64,000 nt of DNA, from positions 49,712 through 113,711 of the forward strand of contig CAVSCR010000001.1 of assembly GCA_963726575.1 (NCBI GenBank), read 5' to 3'. A model generated the notes under the pieces. It did not search any database and was not told the DNA's origin. It saw only the letters and a list, made by a program, of their open reading frames with translations. This document shows positions 33,740-42,303 of the stretch, one piece after another. The stretch comes from CAVSCR01 sp963726575 (lineage in GTDB: Bacteria > Actinomycetota > Actinomycetes > JAHEKZ01). The position numbers and the translations under genes are program-made. Positions within the stretch are counted from its first letter, which is position 1. Each line of letters begins with the position of its first letter.

Positions 33740-34162
33740 GTGACGTTCACGCAGACCATGGACCACATCGCCCAGCTGTTCGAGGCGATCGGCGCCGTCG
33801 TGCTGCTCGGTGGGTTGTTCCTGTCCGCGGCGTTGGGCGCCCGAGCGCTGCGCCGCTCCCGTGACGGAGCGCTGGCCTACCAGGTGCTTCGCGAGTCGTT
33901 CGGCGGGGTGATCCTGATGGGCCTGGAGATCCTGGTGGCGGCTGATCTGATCCGCACCGTCGCGGTGGCGCCGACTCTGCTGAACGTTTCGACCCTGGGC
34001 CTGATCGTGCTCATTCGGACGTTCCTCAGCTTCTCCCTCGAGGTCGAGATCGAGGGCGTCCCGCCGTGGCGTCGAGCTGCCACCTTCGGGTCCCGCCATG
34101 TGCTGCGCGCTGCGCAACGCCCCGTCGACCCCCCGTTCGACCCACCGGGCAGCCCAGCCTGA
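33740..34162 (+). CDS. DUF1622 membrane protein
   Basis: A 140-residue protein with three membrane helices, starting with GTG 33740 or the nearby ATG at 33758. DUF1622 traits are IAQLFEAIGAVVLLGGLFL, the cytoplasmic AYQVLRESFGGVILMGLEILVAADLIRTV and RTFLSFSLEVEIEGVPPWRR. The family has no established activity. The gene has a family A repeat on each side, about 75 bases upstream and 5 bases downstream. Confidence 0.85.
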   Translation: MTFTQTMDHIAQLFEAIGAVVLLGGLFLSAALGARALRRSRDGALAYQVLRESFGGVILMGLEILVAADLIRTVAVAPTLLNVSTLGLIVLIRTFLSFSLEVEIEGVPPWRRAATFGSRHVLRAAQRPVDPPFDPPGSPA

Positions 34163-34167
34163 GCCAG

Positions 34168-34264
34168 GCCCGTTCGAGCGGGATGACCCCCGGAAGGGTT
34201 CCGTAAGAACAGGAGCAATGCGTCATTGCGCCTGTTCTTGGCGGAGCAACGCCGCATTGCTCCC
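34168..34264. repeat. Intergenic palindromic repeat, family A copy 5
   Basis: Begins CCGTTCGAGCGGGATGACCCC like copy 4 and continues TAAGAACAGGAGCAATGCG, TCATTGCGCCTGTTCTTG, GGAGCAACGCCGCATTGCTCC like copies 2 and 3. It therefore joins the two sub-types into one family. Confidence 0.8.
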
Positions 34265-34300
34265 GGTCAACTGGGTGGGGGGTTGGGCCGATAAGGGGAC

Positions 34301-36193
34301 GTGGGGTCAGCTGTCGACGAGCCCGCGCCCCCCCGACGTCGGGGCCGGGCGCTGATCGTTGTCGGGCTGACGCTGATCGCCGCGCTGGCCGTGCTGGTGC
34401 TGGCCGGCGCCTGGACCGCCGTCCGCGCCGAGCAGGCCGCCACCGCCCTCACCCACGCCAGGGCCGGCGTCAGCCAGATCCGTCAGGCCCTCAGCCGGGG
34501 CGACGTCGCCAAGGCCCGCCCGGCGCTGCCCGATGTCCAGGCCGACACCGCGCGCGCCCGAAGCCTGACCCACGACCCCGTCTTCACCGTCATGTCCCAC
34601 GTTCCGTACTTCGGCCACACCCCGGCCGCGGTGGCCGGGGTCAGCGCGACCGCCGACGACGTCTCGACCAACGTCCTGCCGGCCCTGATCGACGCCGCTG
34701 CGCACCTCGACCCCACGACGCTGCGCGACGCCCACAACCGGCTCGACCTCAACGCCATCGCCGCCGCCCAGCAGCCGCTGGCCACCGCGACCGAGGGCCT
34801 CACCTATGCCGTCGCCAGCCTCGACGCGCTCGACCTGTCCGGCACGCCCGGTCGCGTCCGCGACGCGGTCACCGGCGTCCGTGACGACCTCGCCGCCGCC
34901 GGGGCGCAGGCCAGCGCCGCAGCCAAGGCCGCCGACCTCGCCCCTGCACTGCTCGGCGCCGACGGCCCGCGCTACTACTTCCTCGCGCTGCAGACCAACG
35001 CCGAGAGCCGCGGCACCGGCGGCCTCGTCGGCGCGTGGGGCGTGCTGGAGGCGGATCACGGGCAGCTGCGCATCGTCCGCCTCGCCTCGCGCAAGGTGCT
35101 CGACAACCAGAAGTACCCCGGCCCCGCCCGCGACCTCGGCGCCGACTACGCCGCACTGTGGGGCGACGACCCCGGCCTGTGGGTCAACGCCAACGTCAGC
35201 CCCCACTTCCCCTACGCCGCCCGCCTCTGGCTGGCCATGTACGCCGATCGCACCGGTCACCATCTGGACGGCGCACTCGCCCTCGACCCGGTGACGTTGT
35301 CCTACCTGCTCGGCGCCACCGGCCCGACCAGGTTGCCCGGCGGCCAGCAGGTCGCTGCCGGCAACGTCGTCGCCCTCACCGAGGCCCGGGTGTACGCCCG
35401 CTTCCCGCACGGCGACAACCGCCGTGACGCGTTCCTGCAGCAGGTGGCCCGCGCCGCCGTCGACGCCGTGCTGTCCGGCAAGGGCAACCCCACGTCGATG
35501 TTGAAGGCGTTGGGCCGCGCCGCCGACGAACGTCGTCTGCTGCTCTACTCCGCCCACCCCGACCTCGAGGCGAAGCTGGCCGACACCGCCGTCGGCGGCT
35601 CGGTGCCCGACGCCCCCGGTCCGTTCGTCGGCGTCGCACTCGACAACGGCGGTGGCAACAAGCTCGACTACTACCTGCGCAACTCCGTCCGCTACACCGG
35701 CGCCGCATGTCCCGCGTCCGACACCGCCCCGCGCGCCACCCGGATCGACGTCTCGCTCACCAACACCGCCCCCACCCATGGCCTGCCGCTGTACGTCGAG
35801 GAGCGCAACGACCTTGCGCGCGGCCCGCACGGTCAGCCGCTCGGCCACCACGGCGAGAACCTCGTCTACGTCTCGGTCTACGCCGCCGAGGGCGCGCAGC
35901 TCGTCGGTGCGACGCTCGACGGCCACCGGGTCGCGCCGTCGATCGGCACCGAGCGCGGGCACCCGGTCTACGTCTTCGCCGTCACGCTCCCGGCCGGCCA
36001 GACCCAACTCCTGCACCTCGACCTGCTCGAGCCCGACGTCGCCACGCCCGCCGGCGGCGTCGGCAGCTTCGTGAGCCCGCTGGTCAAGCCGACCGTCGTC
36101 CACGCCGATATCGCTGACTGTGGTGTGCCCACAGGGGCCGGCACGCCAGCTGCTCATGGGAGCTCGACGCCGGGTTCCCCGACCGGGAACTAG
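34301..36193 (+). CDS. DUF4012 membrane-anchored extracytoplasmic protein (module copy 1)
   Basis: A 630-residue protein beginning with GTG 34301. One N-terminal membrane helix (ALIVVGLTLIAALAVLVLAGAW) is followed by a helical region and a large exported domain of the DUF4012 type, with DGPRYYFLALQTNAESRGTG, GLWVNANVSPHFPYAARLW and DPVTLSYLLGATGPTRLPGG. The function is not established; the family occurs in actinobacterial exopolysaccharide loci, so a role in polymer processing or attachment is plausible. The frame is intact, unlike its paralogue at 54902. A secreted stalk protein follows immediately. Confidence 0.87.
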   Translation: MGSAVDEPAPPRRRGRALIVVGLTLIAALAVLVLAGAWTAVRAEQAATALTHARAGVSQIRQALSRGDVAKARPALPDVQADTARARSLTHDPVFTVMSHVPYFGHTPAAVAGVSATADDVSTNVLPALIDAAAHLDPTTLRDAHNRLDLNAIAAAQQPLATATEGLTYAVASLDALDLSGTPGRVRDAVTGVRDDLAAAGAQASAAAKAADLAPALLGADGPRYYFLALQTNAESRGTGGLVGAWGVLEADHGQLRIVRLASRKVLDNQKYPGPARDLGADYAALWGDDPGLWVNANVSPHFPYAARLWLAMYADRTGHHLDGALALDPVTLSYLLGATGPTRLPGGQQVAAGNVVALTEARVYARFPHGDNRRDAFLQQVARAAVDAVLSGKGNPTSMLKALGRAADERRLLLYSAHPDLEAKLADTAVGGSVPDAPGPFVGVALDNGGGNKLDYYLRNSVRYTGAACPASDTAPRATRIDVSLTNTAPTHGLPLYVEERNDLARGPHGQPLGHHGENLVYVSVYAAEGAQLVGATLDGHRVAPSIGTERGHPVYVFAVTLPAGQTQLLHLDLLEPDVATPAGGVGSFVSPLVKPTVVHADIADCGVPTGAGTPAAHGSSTPGSPTGN

Positions 36194-36213
36194 TGGGAAA
36201 CGAGGGGGTGGCG

Positions 36214-36982
36214 ATGCTCCGCCGAGCCGCCGCCGGGCTGGCCGCAGCGCTTGCGCTGACGGCCGCCACTGCGCTGCTCGCCGCGGTGCCCGCCTCCGCT
36301 GAGCCCAACTACCCGCCCGCCTTCACCCGGATCTCGGCCGACCGCACGGTCGTCGCACCGCGCGTGGTGGTCGGCTTCACCGCCCAGACCTTCGAGCCGG
36401 GCGGCAGCGTCGCCGTCACCGTCACCGGCACCTCGGCCCAGACCACCACGGCGGTCGCCAACAGCAACGGCGTCGCCCGCGCCGGCCTGTCGTTCGCCCG
36501 CGTCGGCCTGCAGACCGTCTCCTTCACCGGCACCGAGCTCGGCGGCGGCACGCTGTCGCTGAGCGCGCAGATCCAGGTGGTGCCGGCCGGCTCCGACGGC
36601 GGCACCACCGGTTCCGGCGGCACCACCGGCGGCACCGGCACGACGGGGAGCGGTTCCGGCACCTCTGCCAGCGGTTCCGGTGCCAACGGTTCCGGGACGG
36701 ACACCGGGACCGGGGCCACCTCCGGCTCCGGCACCGGCACTGGCACTGGTTCGACGAACAACGGCGGCTCGTCCGACAACGGCGGCACCACGTCTGGTCC
36801 GGGCACCTCGACCGGCGGCGGCAGCACGGGAGGCTCCACCGACGCCGGCGGCGCCACCACGTCGACCGACTGCCGGAAGCGTCGGCTCCGCGATCGGCCT
36901 GGCCGGTTTCGCGCTCCTCCTGCTCGGCACCGGCGTCGCGCTGCTCGTCCTGGGCGTGCGCCGGCGACGTCAGTCCGTCTGA
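36214..36982 (+). pseudogene. Secreted protein with Gly/Ser/Thr-rich stalk and C-terminal anchor, module copy 1 (one frameshift)
   Basis: From ATG 36214 (AGGGGG-type site 5 bases upstream): signal peptide MLRRAAAGLAAALALTAA with cleavage after ASA, a beta-rich domain of about 90 residues (NYPPAFTRISADRTVVAP, then FEPGGSVAVTVTG), and a low-complexity linker of about 85 residues made of Gly, Ser, Thr and Asn. Near 36875 the frame shifts, and the true C terminus AIGLAGFALLLLGTGVALLV followed by RRRRQ completes a membrane anchor. Corrected length about 255. The fold resembles a surface protein held by a C-terminal helix. A paralogue lies at 56821. Confidence 0.72.
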
Positions 36983-36996
36983 GCGCCGTTCCCCTT

Positions 36997-37341
36997 CTAC
37001 TGGCTGCCCGCCTGGCTGCGCTGGATCGCCTCGGCGATCTGCTTGATCCGACGCAGGCGGGCGTCCCAGGTCGTCCCGACGTCGGCGAGCTGGGCCACCG
37101 CGCGGGCCAGCTGGGCCTCATCCACGTGATACCTCCGCTCCCGCCCCGCGGGCGTGACGTGCACCAGCCCGACGCGGTCCAACACCACGAGGTGCTTGGC
37201 GACGGCCTGACGCGACACCGGCAGCTGCTCGCTCAACGTCGTGGCGGTGCCGGCGCCGTCGGCGAGCAGCAGGTCGAGCATCCGGCGTCTGGTCGGGTCC
37301 CCGATCGCCGACCACAGGTCGTCGTCGATGGCCACGCTCAC
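36997..37341 (-). CDS. ArsR-family transcriptional regulator paired with SRPBCC protein
   Basis: A 114-residue winged-helix regulator: DDLWSAIGDPTRRRMLDLLL, then LSEQLPVSRQAVAKHLVVLD and PAGRERRYHVD. No metal-binding cysteines. Regulators of this subgroup are commonly encoded with an AHSA1/SRPBCC protein, as here; the upstream gene ends 4 bases before. Starts with GTG 37341. Two GCAAC/GTTGC palindromes upstream of the operon are candidate operators. Confidence 0.88.
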   Translation of the reverse strand: MSVAIDDDLWSAIGDPTRRRMLDLLLADGAGTATTLSEQLPVSRQAVAKHLVVLDRVGLVHVTPAGRERRYHVDEAQLARAVAQLADVGTTWDARLRRIKQIAEAIQRSQAGSQ

Positions 37342-37345
37342 GGCG

Positions 37346-37819
37346 TCACCCGGCTCGTCTCGACGCCGTGAGCCGGCTGACGTAGTCGCGAAGGGCCGGC
37401 AGGAAGGTGTCCCAGCCGTTCACGTGGTCGGCGTAGGCGGCTTCGAGCACCGCGACGTCCCAGCCCCGCTCCCGGAAGCCGGTCTCGGTCATCCGCAGCA
37501 TCGTTCCCGCACCGGACGGCGCCAGGTCGAAGGTCACCAGCAGCGAGTTCGTGGGGCTCGGGGCGGCCCCGTCGTCGTAGACCCAGCGGAACGAGAACCG
37601 GCTCGGTGGTTGCGCCTCGACCACCGTGAGGTGCTCGAGGTGTTGCTGGTCTGTGCCCTTGCCCCACACGAGCTCGGCGACCGCGCCGGCCGTGGGCACC
37701 ACGTCGGTCTCGGCCCCGTTCCACCACTCCCGGATGTGCTCCGGACGGCTGACCACCTCGAAGACGATCTCCGGCGCCGCGTCGATCTGGATCTCGCGCT
37801 CAATGCTTCCGAACTCCAT
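37346..37819 (-). CDS. SRPBCC (AHSA1-like) domain protein
   Basis: A 157-residue START-like fold protein. Landmarks are IEREIQIDAAPEIVFEVVSRPEHIREWW at the N terminus and the helix HVNGWDTFLPALRDYVSRL at the C terminus. Such proteins bind small hydrophobic ligands; the ligand is unknown. ATG 37819 follows GGGAGAAGG. First gene of an operon with an ArsR regulator. Confidence 0.88.
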   Translation of the reverse strand: MEFGSIEREIQIDAAPEIVFEVVSRPEHIREWWNGAETDVVPTAGAVAELVWGKGTDQQHLEHLTVVEAQPPSRFSFRWVYDDGAAPSPTNSLLVTFDLAPSGAGTMLRMTETGFRERGWDVAVLEAAYADHVNGWDTFLPALRDYVSRLTASRRAG

Positions 37820-37833
37820 GGCCTTCTCCCTTT

Positions 37834-37894
37834 CGCAACGTTTGGTTGCGCATCACCGTAGCCCAGGAGGCCGACTTACGCAACCATCGGTTGC
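37834..37894. promoter_or_regulatory. Two inverted repeats, likely ArsR operators
   Basis: CGCAAC-GTTTG-GTTGCG (37834-37850) and GCAACC-ATC-GGTTGC (37880-37894) lie just upstream of the SRPBCC gene; the second overlaps the last codons of the methyltransferase gene. Their half-sites share GCAAC/GTTGC. Confidence 0.6.
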
Positions 37895-38610
37895 TTGTGG
37901 GCGCCGGCGACCAGGTAGACCGGCCCCGCGGAAGCCTCCGGGTGGGCCGCCGACCACGCAGCGTCCGGGCGTGGCTCGACCAGCTCGGTCAGGGACAGGC
38001 CGTGGCGCGTCAGTGCGTTCAGGTAGGTCGAGAGCATGCGGTGGTTCGCGCCGACCTGACGCCGCAGGCTCGACGCTGCGTCGTCGGCGTACCAGTGCTG
38101 CTCGTCGTAGTACGTACTGCGCGACGGCCACGCGCCCGACACGTCGCCACCTCCGGCGAAGCACGGGTGCAGCATCGAGAACGCGAACCGACCCGACGGG
38201 CGCAGCACCCGCGTCACGGTCGTCAACGCGCCGTCGAGGTCGTCGATGTCAGACAGCGCGAAGCTGCACACCACCACGTCGAAGCTGTCGTCGTCGAGCA
38301 CCGCGCACGTGGCCGCGTCGTCGTGCAGGTACGTCACGCCGAGCGGCTCGTCTGCTTCCGCAGCCTGCGCGATCGCCAACAGCTCACCCGACACATCGAG
38401 TCCCACGACGCGTCCGCCGCGTCGCGCGAGCTCGCGCGTCACCCGGCCATGACCGCAGGCGAGATCGAGCACGTCGAGGTGTGCGACGTCGCCGACCACG
38501 TCGAGCAACGCAGACGTCACCGGGTCGTCGAGCGCGTCGGTCCAGCCGTCGCGGTAGAACTGCGCAACGGCGTCGTACCTGGCCGGCGGGGGATGCGTCA
38601 CGCCGTCCAC
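37876..38610 (-). CDS. Class I SAM-dependent methyltransferase
   Basis: A 244-residue Rossmann-fold methyltransferase. Motif I is LDVLDLACGHGRVTRELA, motif II VVGLDVSGELLAIAQ, motif IV FDVVVCSFALSDIDDL, and RVLRPSGRFAFSMLHPCF follows. Starts with GTG 38610. The substrate cannot be inferred; neighbours are a YCF48-like protein upstream (1-base gap) and the SRPBCC operon downstream. Confidence 0.88.
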   Translation of the reverse strand: MDGVTHPPPARYDAVAQFYRDGWTDALDDPVTSALLDVVGDVAHLDVLDLACGHGRVTRELARRGGRVVGLDVSGELLAIAQAAEADEPLGVTYLHDDAATCAVLDDDSFDVVVCSFALSDIDDLDGALTTVTRVLRPSGRFAFSMLHPCFAGGGDVSGAWPSRSTYYDEQHWYADDAASSLRRQVGANHRMLSTYLNALTRHGLSLTELVEPRPDAAWSAAHPEASAGPVYLVAGAHKQPMVA

Positions 38611-38611
38611 G

Positions 38612-39592
38612 CTACGACGGGATCGGCACCGACATCGCCTGCCACGACTGTCCCCCGTCGTGCGTCAGCAGCACGGTCGGCTGATCCGAGGCGAGCCCGA
38701 TCAACGCGCCGGCGCGGGTGGTCGCAAAGTCGAGGCTGAACGCGACGTTGAGCGACGCGGTCTGGCTCGGGCAGGTCAGCCGCACCCACGTCAAGCCGCC
38801 GTCGACGCTGCGCCGCACCTGACCTTCTGGGCACTCACCCGTGCTGTCGACGAACAGCGCCCACGCGTGGCGGGCTCCCACGGTCGCCAGCTGCACGACG
38901 TCGACACCCGATCCGTCGAAACCGGTCTGCGGGCGTTGGTCCACCACGATCTCCCAGCGCGCGCCGGCCGACTGCGTGCGGTCCACCTGACGTTCGTCGA
39001 GCTGCGGGGTCTGGCACAGCAGCAACGCGGTGTCACTGGCCGGCGCTGCGATCTGCGTGGGTGCACCGATGCCGCTGGCGCACGGGTTCGTGGGCTGCAC
39101 GCCCTCCCGCGACGCACCGATCGGGCTCAGCTGGTAGCGCCGGATCGCGTGCTCGCCCGGCTGTGTCGCGACCCCCCACAGCGTCAACCCGGTCAGCCAT
39201 CCGTCGGCGAGCGGGACGGCGTTGGTGAGCACCTGCCAGGTCGACCCGCCGTCGGGGGTCAGCAGGGTCTGCGGTCGGCAGTCCGGCAGCTGACCGATCG
39301 CCACGCCGAAACGGGGGCCGCTGAACGTCAGCGCCTCCACCACGGCCAGCGGCACCGGGTGGCTCGTCCACGCCGAGCCGTTGAAGTGCTCGATGCTCGA
39401 GGCCGGCGCGCCCGAGCACTGGTCCGGCCCGGTCCACGCCCAGATGTGCTGGCCCGACATCGCGATCGCACCGGCGGTGGGGATCAGCTTCGGCGCCTGC
39501 GGCACCGACCTCGGGCGCAGCGCCAGGGCGACCAGACCGACGGCCAGCACCACCAGCACCGCCACCACGATGCCGCCTCGGCGTCGGCTCAC
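38612..39592 (-). CDS. Membrane-anchored YCF48/sialidase-like beta-propeller protein
   Basis: A 326-residue exported protein with an N-terminal anchor (GGIVVAVLVVLAVGLVALAL) and propeller repeats with Asp-box-like motifs LTPDGGSTWQVL, SVDGGLTWVRL and LTHDGGQSWQAM. The propeller fold is clear; glycosidase residues are not evident, so it is more likely a binding or scaffold protein. GTG 39592 overlaps the PqqD-like gene stop by 3 bases, so both are co-translated. Confidence 0.82.
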   Translation of the reverse strand: MSRRRGGIVVAVLVVLAVGLVALALRPRSVPQAPKLIPTAGAIAMSGQHIWAWTGPDQCSGAPASSIEHFNGSAWTSHPVPLAVVEALTFSGPRFGVAIGQLPDCRPQTLLTPDGGSTWQVLTNAVPLADGWLTGLTLWGVATQPGEHAIRRYQLSPIGASREGVQPTNPCASGIGAPTQIAAPASDTALLLCQTPQLDERQVDRTQSAGARWEIVVDQRPQTGFDGSGVDVVQLATVGARHAWALFVDSTGECPEGQVRRSVDGGLTWVRLTCPSQTASLNVAFSLDFATTRAGALIGLASDQPTVLLTHDGGQSWQAMSVPIPS

Positions 39593-39873
39593 CGCGGCTC
39601 CTCGACCCGCTCGACCAGCAGGCCGCGCCCCAGCAGGTCGGCCACGAGCCGGTCGACGTCGGCGGCCACCACGTCGGTCTGGGTGCCGTACGCCGACGCC
39701 AGCGACGCGGCCAGCTCGCCCGGGTCGCGGCCGTCGGCGAGCCCCTCCCAGATCCGGCTCGCGGTGTCGGACAGCACCAACCGCCGGGCCGAGGGCAGGT
39801 GGAGCAGCACGATCCGGCCCTCGTCGTCGGCCGCCGCCACGTCCTTGGGACAGGCGTAGCGGGTGGTCGTCAC
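39589..39873 (-). CDS. PqqD-like protein (module copy 1)
   Basis: A 94-residue PqqD-fold winged-helix protein from GTG 39873. Typical features: IVLLHLPSARRLVLSDTASRIWEGLADG, the helical center and VDRLVADLLGRGLLV. PqqD proteins hold peptide precursors for radical-SAM enzymes; no such enzyme or precursor is visible here. In polysaccharide loci, PqqD-like proteins recur with nucleotidyltransferase-family proteins (one lies at 43844). It is divergent from the Wzz/BY-kinase gene; a paralogue occupies the same position at 57421. Confidence 0.83.
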   Translation of the reverse strand: MTTTRYACPKDVAAADDEGRIVLLHLPSARRLVLSDTASRIWEGLADGRDPGELAASLASAYGTQTDVVAADVDRLVADLLGRGLLVERVEEPR

Positions 39874-40011
39874 AGCCGCGAAGGTACAGCCCGGCCCTGG
39901 GCGTGCCGAGTTGAACGGCAGGGTGCCTTCAGCGACCCTGAACCGACGTACGGGTCCTGGGCTGTTCGTGCGTCTTCCCCCTCGTTCAGCCCGGGCTGGA
40001 GGCAGTCCCGC

Positions 40012-41472
40012 GTGGATCTGCGCGAGCACCTCGACATGTTGCGCACGCGGTGGCGGTTGATCGTCGTCTGCGCGCTGCTCGGCCTGATCGCCGGTGCGGC
40101 CGCCAGCATGGCCACGACGCCGGTCTACAAGGCCACGACCACGCTGTTCGTGTCGGCCAGCGACAGCTCGCTCAACGTGGGCACCGCCTACACCGGCAGC
40201 CTGTTCACCCAGCAGCGCGTCAAGAGCTACGTCGACGTGGTGACGTCGACGCCGGTGACGCAGGCGGTGGTGGACGACCTCGACCTGCCCATCACCAGCG
40301 ACGCCCTGGCCGCGAAGCTGTCGGTGAACAACCCGCTGGACACCGTCTTGCTGCAGGTGACCGCGACCGACCCCAACCCCGAGCTCGCCGCGCAGATCGC
40401 GAACTCCACGGCCACGCAGTTCGGCCAGGTGGTGCGCCAGATCGAGCAGCCGCTGGAGGGCGGCGCGCCGCTGGTCAAGGTGACCGCCATCCAGCAGGCC
40501 GAGGTGCCCGCCAGCCCCTACCTGCCCCGGACCAAGCTCAACCTGTTGCTCGGCCTGCTGCTCGGCACCGCAGTCGGCATCGCCGCCGCCGTGCTGCAGG
40601 ACACCCTCGACACCCGCGTCCGCACCGTCGAGGCGTTGCAGAAGTACTTCGAGGCGCCGGTGCTCGCCGTCATCCCGGCCGATCCCCAGCAGGACAAGCA
40701 GCTACGGCTGACCGACGACGACCGCCACACCACGCGCGCCGAGGCGTTCCGCCACCTGCGCACCAACCTGCAGTTCGTGGACATCGACCACCGGCCGCGC
40801 TCGCTCGTGGTCACGTCGTCGATCTCCCGCGAGGGCAAGACGTCGACCGCCGCCAACCTCGCGCTGACGATCGCGGAGTCCGGACAGCCGGTGATCCTGC
40901 TCGAGGGCGACCTGCGTCGTCCCCGCGTCGCCGAGTACCTGGGCCTGGAGGGGTCAGCCGGCCTCACCGACGTGCTGGTCGGCCGGGTCGAGGTGGACGA
41001 CGTGCTGCAGCCGTGGGGGACCACCGGGTTCCTGTCCGTGCTGCCGGCCGGCCCGCTGCCGCCCAACGCCAGCGAGCTGCTGGGCAGCCAGACCATGGCC
41101 GACCTGCTCCACGACCTGGCCGAGCGGGCGATGCTCGTGATCGACGCCCCGCCGCTGCTGCCCGTCACCGACGGCGCGGTGCTCACCCGCCTGGCCGGTG
41201 GGGCGCTGCTGGTGGTGGGCGCCAACCGGGTGCGTCGCGAGCAGCTGAAGGCGGCCCACGAGGCCGTGGCCGGCGTCGGCGGGCGGATCTACGGGCTGGT
41301 GCTCAACGGCGCGGCCGTCACCGGACCCGACGCGCAGCGCTACGGCTACGACCAGTCCTACGTGCGCGGGCTCGGCACGGGCGAGCGCGACGCCGACCAG
41401 CCGACGGCCCCGGTCACCCCCGCGCGCCGGAAGCCGGCGGCCGCCAGCCCGGCGTTGTTGATCAAGGAGTAG
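40012..41472 (+). CDS. Wzz-type co-polymerase fused to BY-kinase (module copy 1)
   Basis: A 486-residue protein from GTG 40012 (GGAGG 9 bases upstream). An N-terminal Wzz domain starts LREHLDMLRTRWRLIVVCALL, with a second helix NLLLGLLLGTAVGIAAAVL. The cytoplasmic tyrosine kinase follows: Walker A SSISREGKTSTAANLAL, Walker A' ILLEGDLRRPRVAEYLGL and Walker B MLVIDAPPLLPVTDGA. A short Tyr cluster, RYGYDQSYVRG, near the C terminus is the likely autophosphorylation site. Such proteins control polysaccharide chain length and export. The frame is intact. Confidence 0.93.
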   Translation: MDLREHLDMLRTRWRLIVVCALLGLIAGAAASMATTPVYKATTTLFVSASDSSLNVGTAYTGSLFTQQRVKSYVDVVTSTPVTQAVVDDLDLPITSDALAAKLSVNNPLDTVLLQVTATDPNPELAAQIANSTATQFGQVVRQIEQPLEGGAPLVKVTAIQQAEVPASPYLPRTKLNLLLGLLLGTAVGIAAAVLQDTLDTRVRTVEALQKYFEAPVLAVIPADPQQDKQLRLTDDDRHTTRAEAFRHLRTNLQFVDIDHRPRSLVVTSSISREGKTSTAANLALTIAESGQPVILLEGDLRRPRVAEYLGLEGSAGLTDVLVGRVEVDDVLQPWGTTGFLSVLPAGPLPPNASELLGSQTMADLLHDLAERAMLVIDAPPLLPVTDGAVLTRLAGGALLVVGANRVRREQLKAAHEAVAGVGGRIYGLVLNGAAVTGPDAQRYGYDQSYVRGLGTGERDADQPTAPVTPARRKPAAASPALLIKE

Positions 41473-41515
41473 ATGTCGGATTTCATGATCGACGTGCACC
41501 AAGTCCAAGATCAAC
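41472..41515. repeat. Intergenic repeat, family B copy 2
   Basis: Ends AAGTCCAAGATCAAC and matches 6078-6124 along its length. It lies between the 3' ends of the convergent Wzz/BY-kinase and Cys-rich protein genes, overlapping the kinase stop codon by one base. Confidence 0.75.
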
Positions 41516-41526
41516 TGGGTCGAGAT

Positions 41527-42206
41527 CTAGCGGCAGGTGCCGAGGGTGAAGGTGTTCCAGTTCTCGCCCTGGCAGGTGTAGTTGCCGGTGCAGTCGGAGT
41601 TGAGCATGCACTTGCCGTTGTGCCCCGACTTGTTGCAGGTGTGTGACGCCGCGTCGCAGCCGCCGCTGGTGTAGCAGTCGGCGCTGCTGAGGCAGTACCA
41701 GCCCGCGATGCTCTTGAAGCAGTGGCCGCTGTTGTCGCAGACGAACGACAGGCAGGTGTTCCAGGCGGCGCAGGTGGAGCCGGCGACCGTGCCGCGGCAG
41801 GTGCCGTTGATGCACACGCTCGTCGAGCAGTTGGCGTTGGTCGAGCAGGTGCCGCCCTGGGCGGTCTTGCAGACGCCGCCGGTGCAGACCAGCCCGGAGC
41901 TGCACTGGGCGTTCTGGGTGCACGGGCCCTGTCCGAGGCCGCAGGTGGGGCAGGCACCGCCGCAGACGCCGGTGCAGTTGGGCGTGGACGCGGCGGCGGC
42001 CGGCGCCAGGGCGCTCTCGATCATCGGCACGGTCCAGACGGCTGCGCCGACCACGCCGGCGCGCTTGAGGAAGTCGCGGCGGCTGGAGTCCGTGGGCCGC
42101 TGACGCAGCGCCTGACTCGGGGCGGCTGACTTAGGGGCAGCTCAGGGTGGTTCTGGGCAGCCTGACCAGCGGCGCGACGCGCCGCCCGGTCGATCCAGCT
42201 CCCCAT
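41527..42206 (-). pseudogene. Tat-exported Cys-rich repeat protein, module copy 1 (one frameshift)
   Basis: From ATG 42206 the N terminus is MGSWIDRAARRAAGQAAQ. After a frame change near 42130-42150 the Tat signal RPTDSSRRDFLKRAGVVGAA and a cleavage site after AAA-type residues appear. The exported part (about 150 residues) has about 24 Cys in repeats of the form C-x4-5-(D/N/Q)C-x4-C-x-n-C, for example GTCSTNANCSTSVCINGTC and NGKCMLNSDCTGNYTC. The pattern recalls Dickkopf-type Cys-rich modules. It is convergent with the Wzz/BY-kinase gene and downstream of a MauE-thioredoxin fusion that may oxidise it. A paralogue is at 62819. Confidence 0.75.
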
Positions 42207-42303
42207 CGTCAGTTCCTCAGCCCTCGTCGGTCCGTCCGTGGTTCCCCCGGCCGACTGCCGGGACGCAGCGGTGGCCTACGGCCCATATCGGCAGGTGGCA
42301 GGC

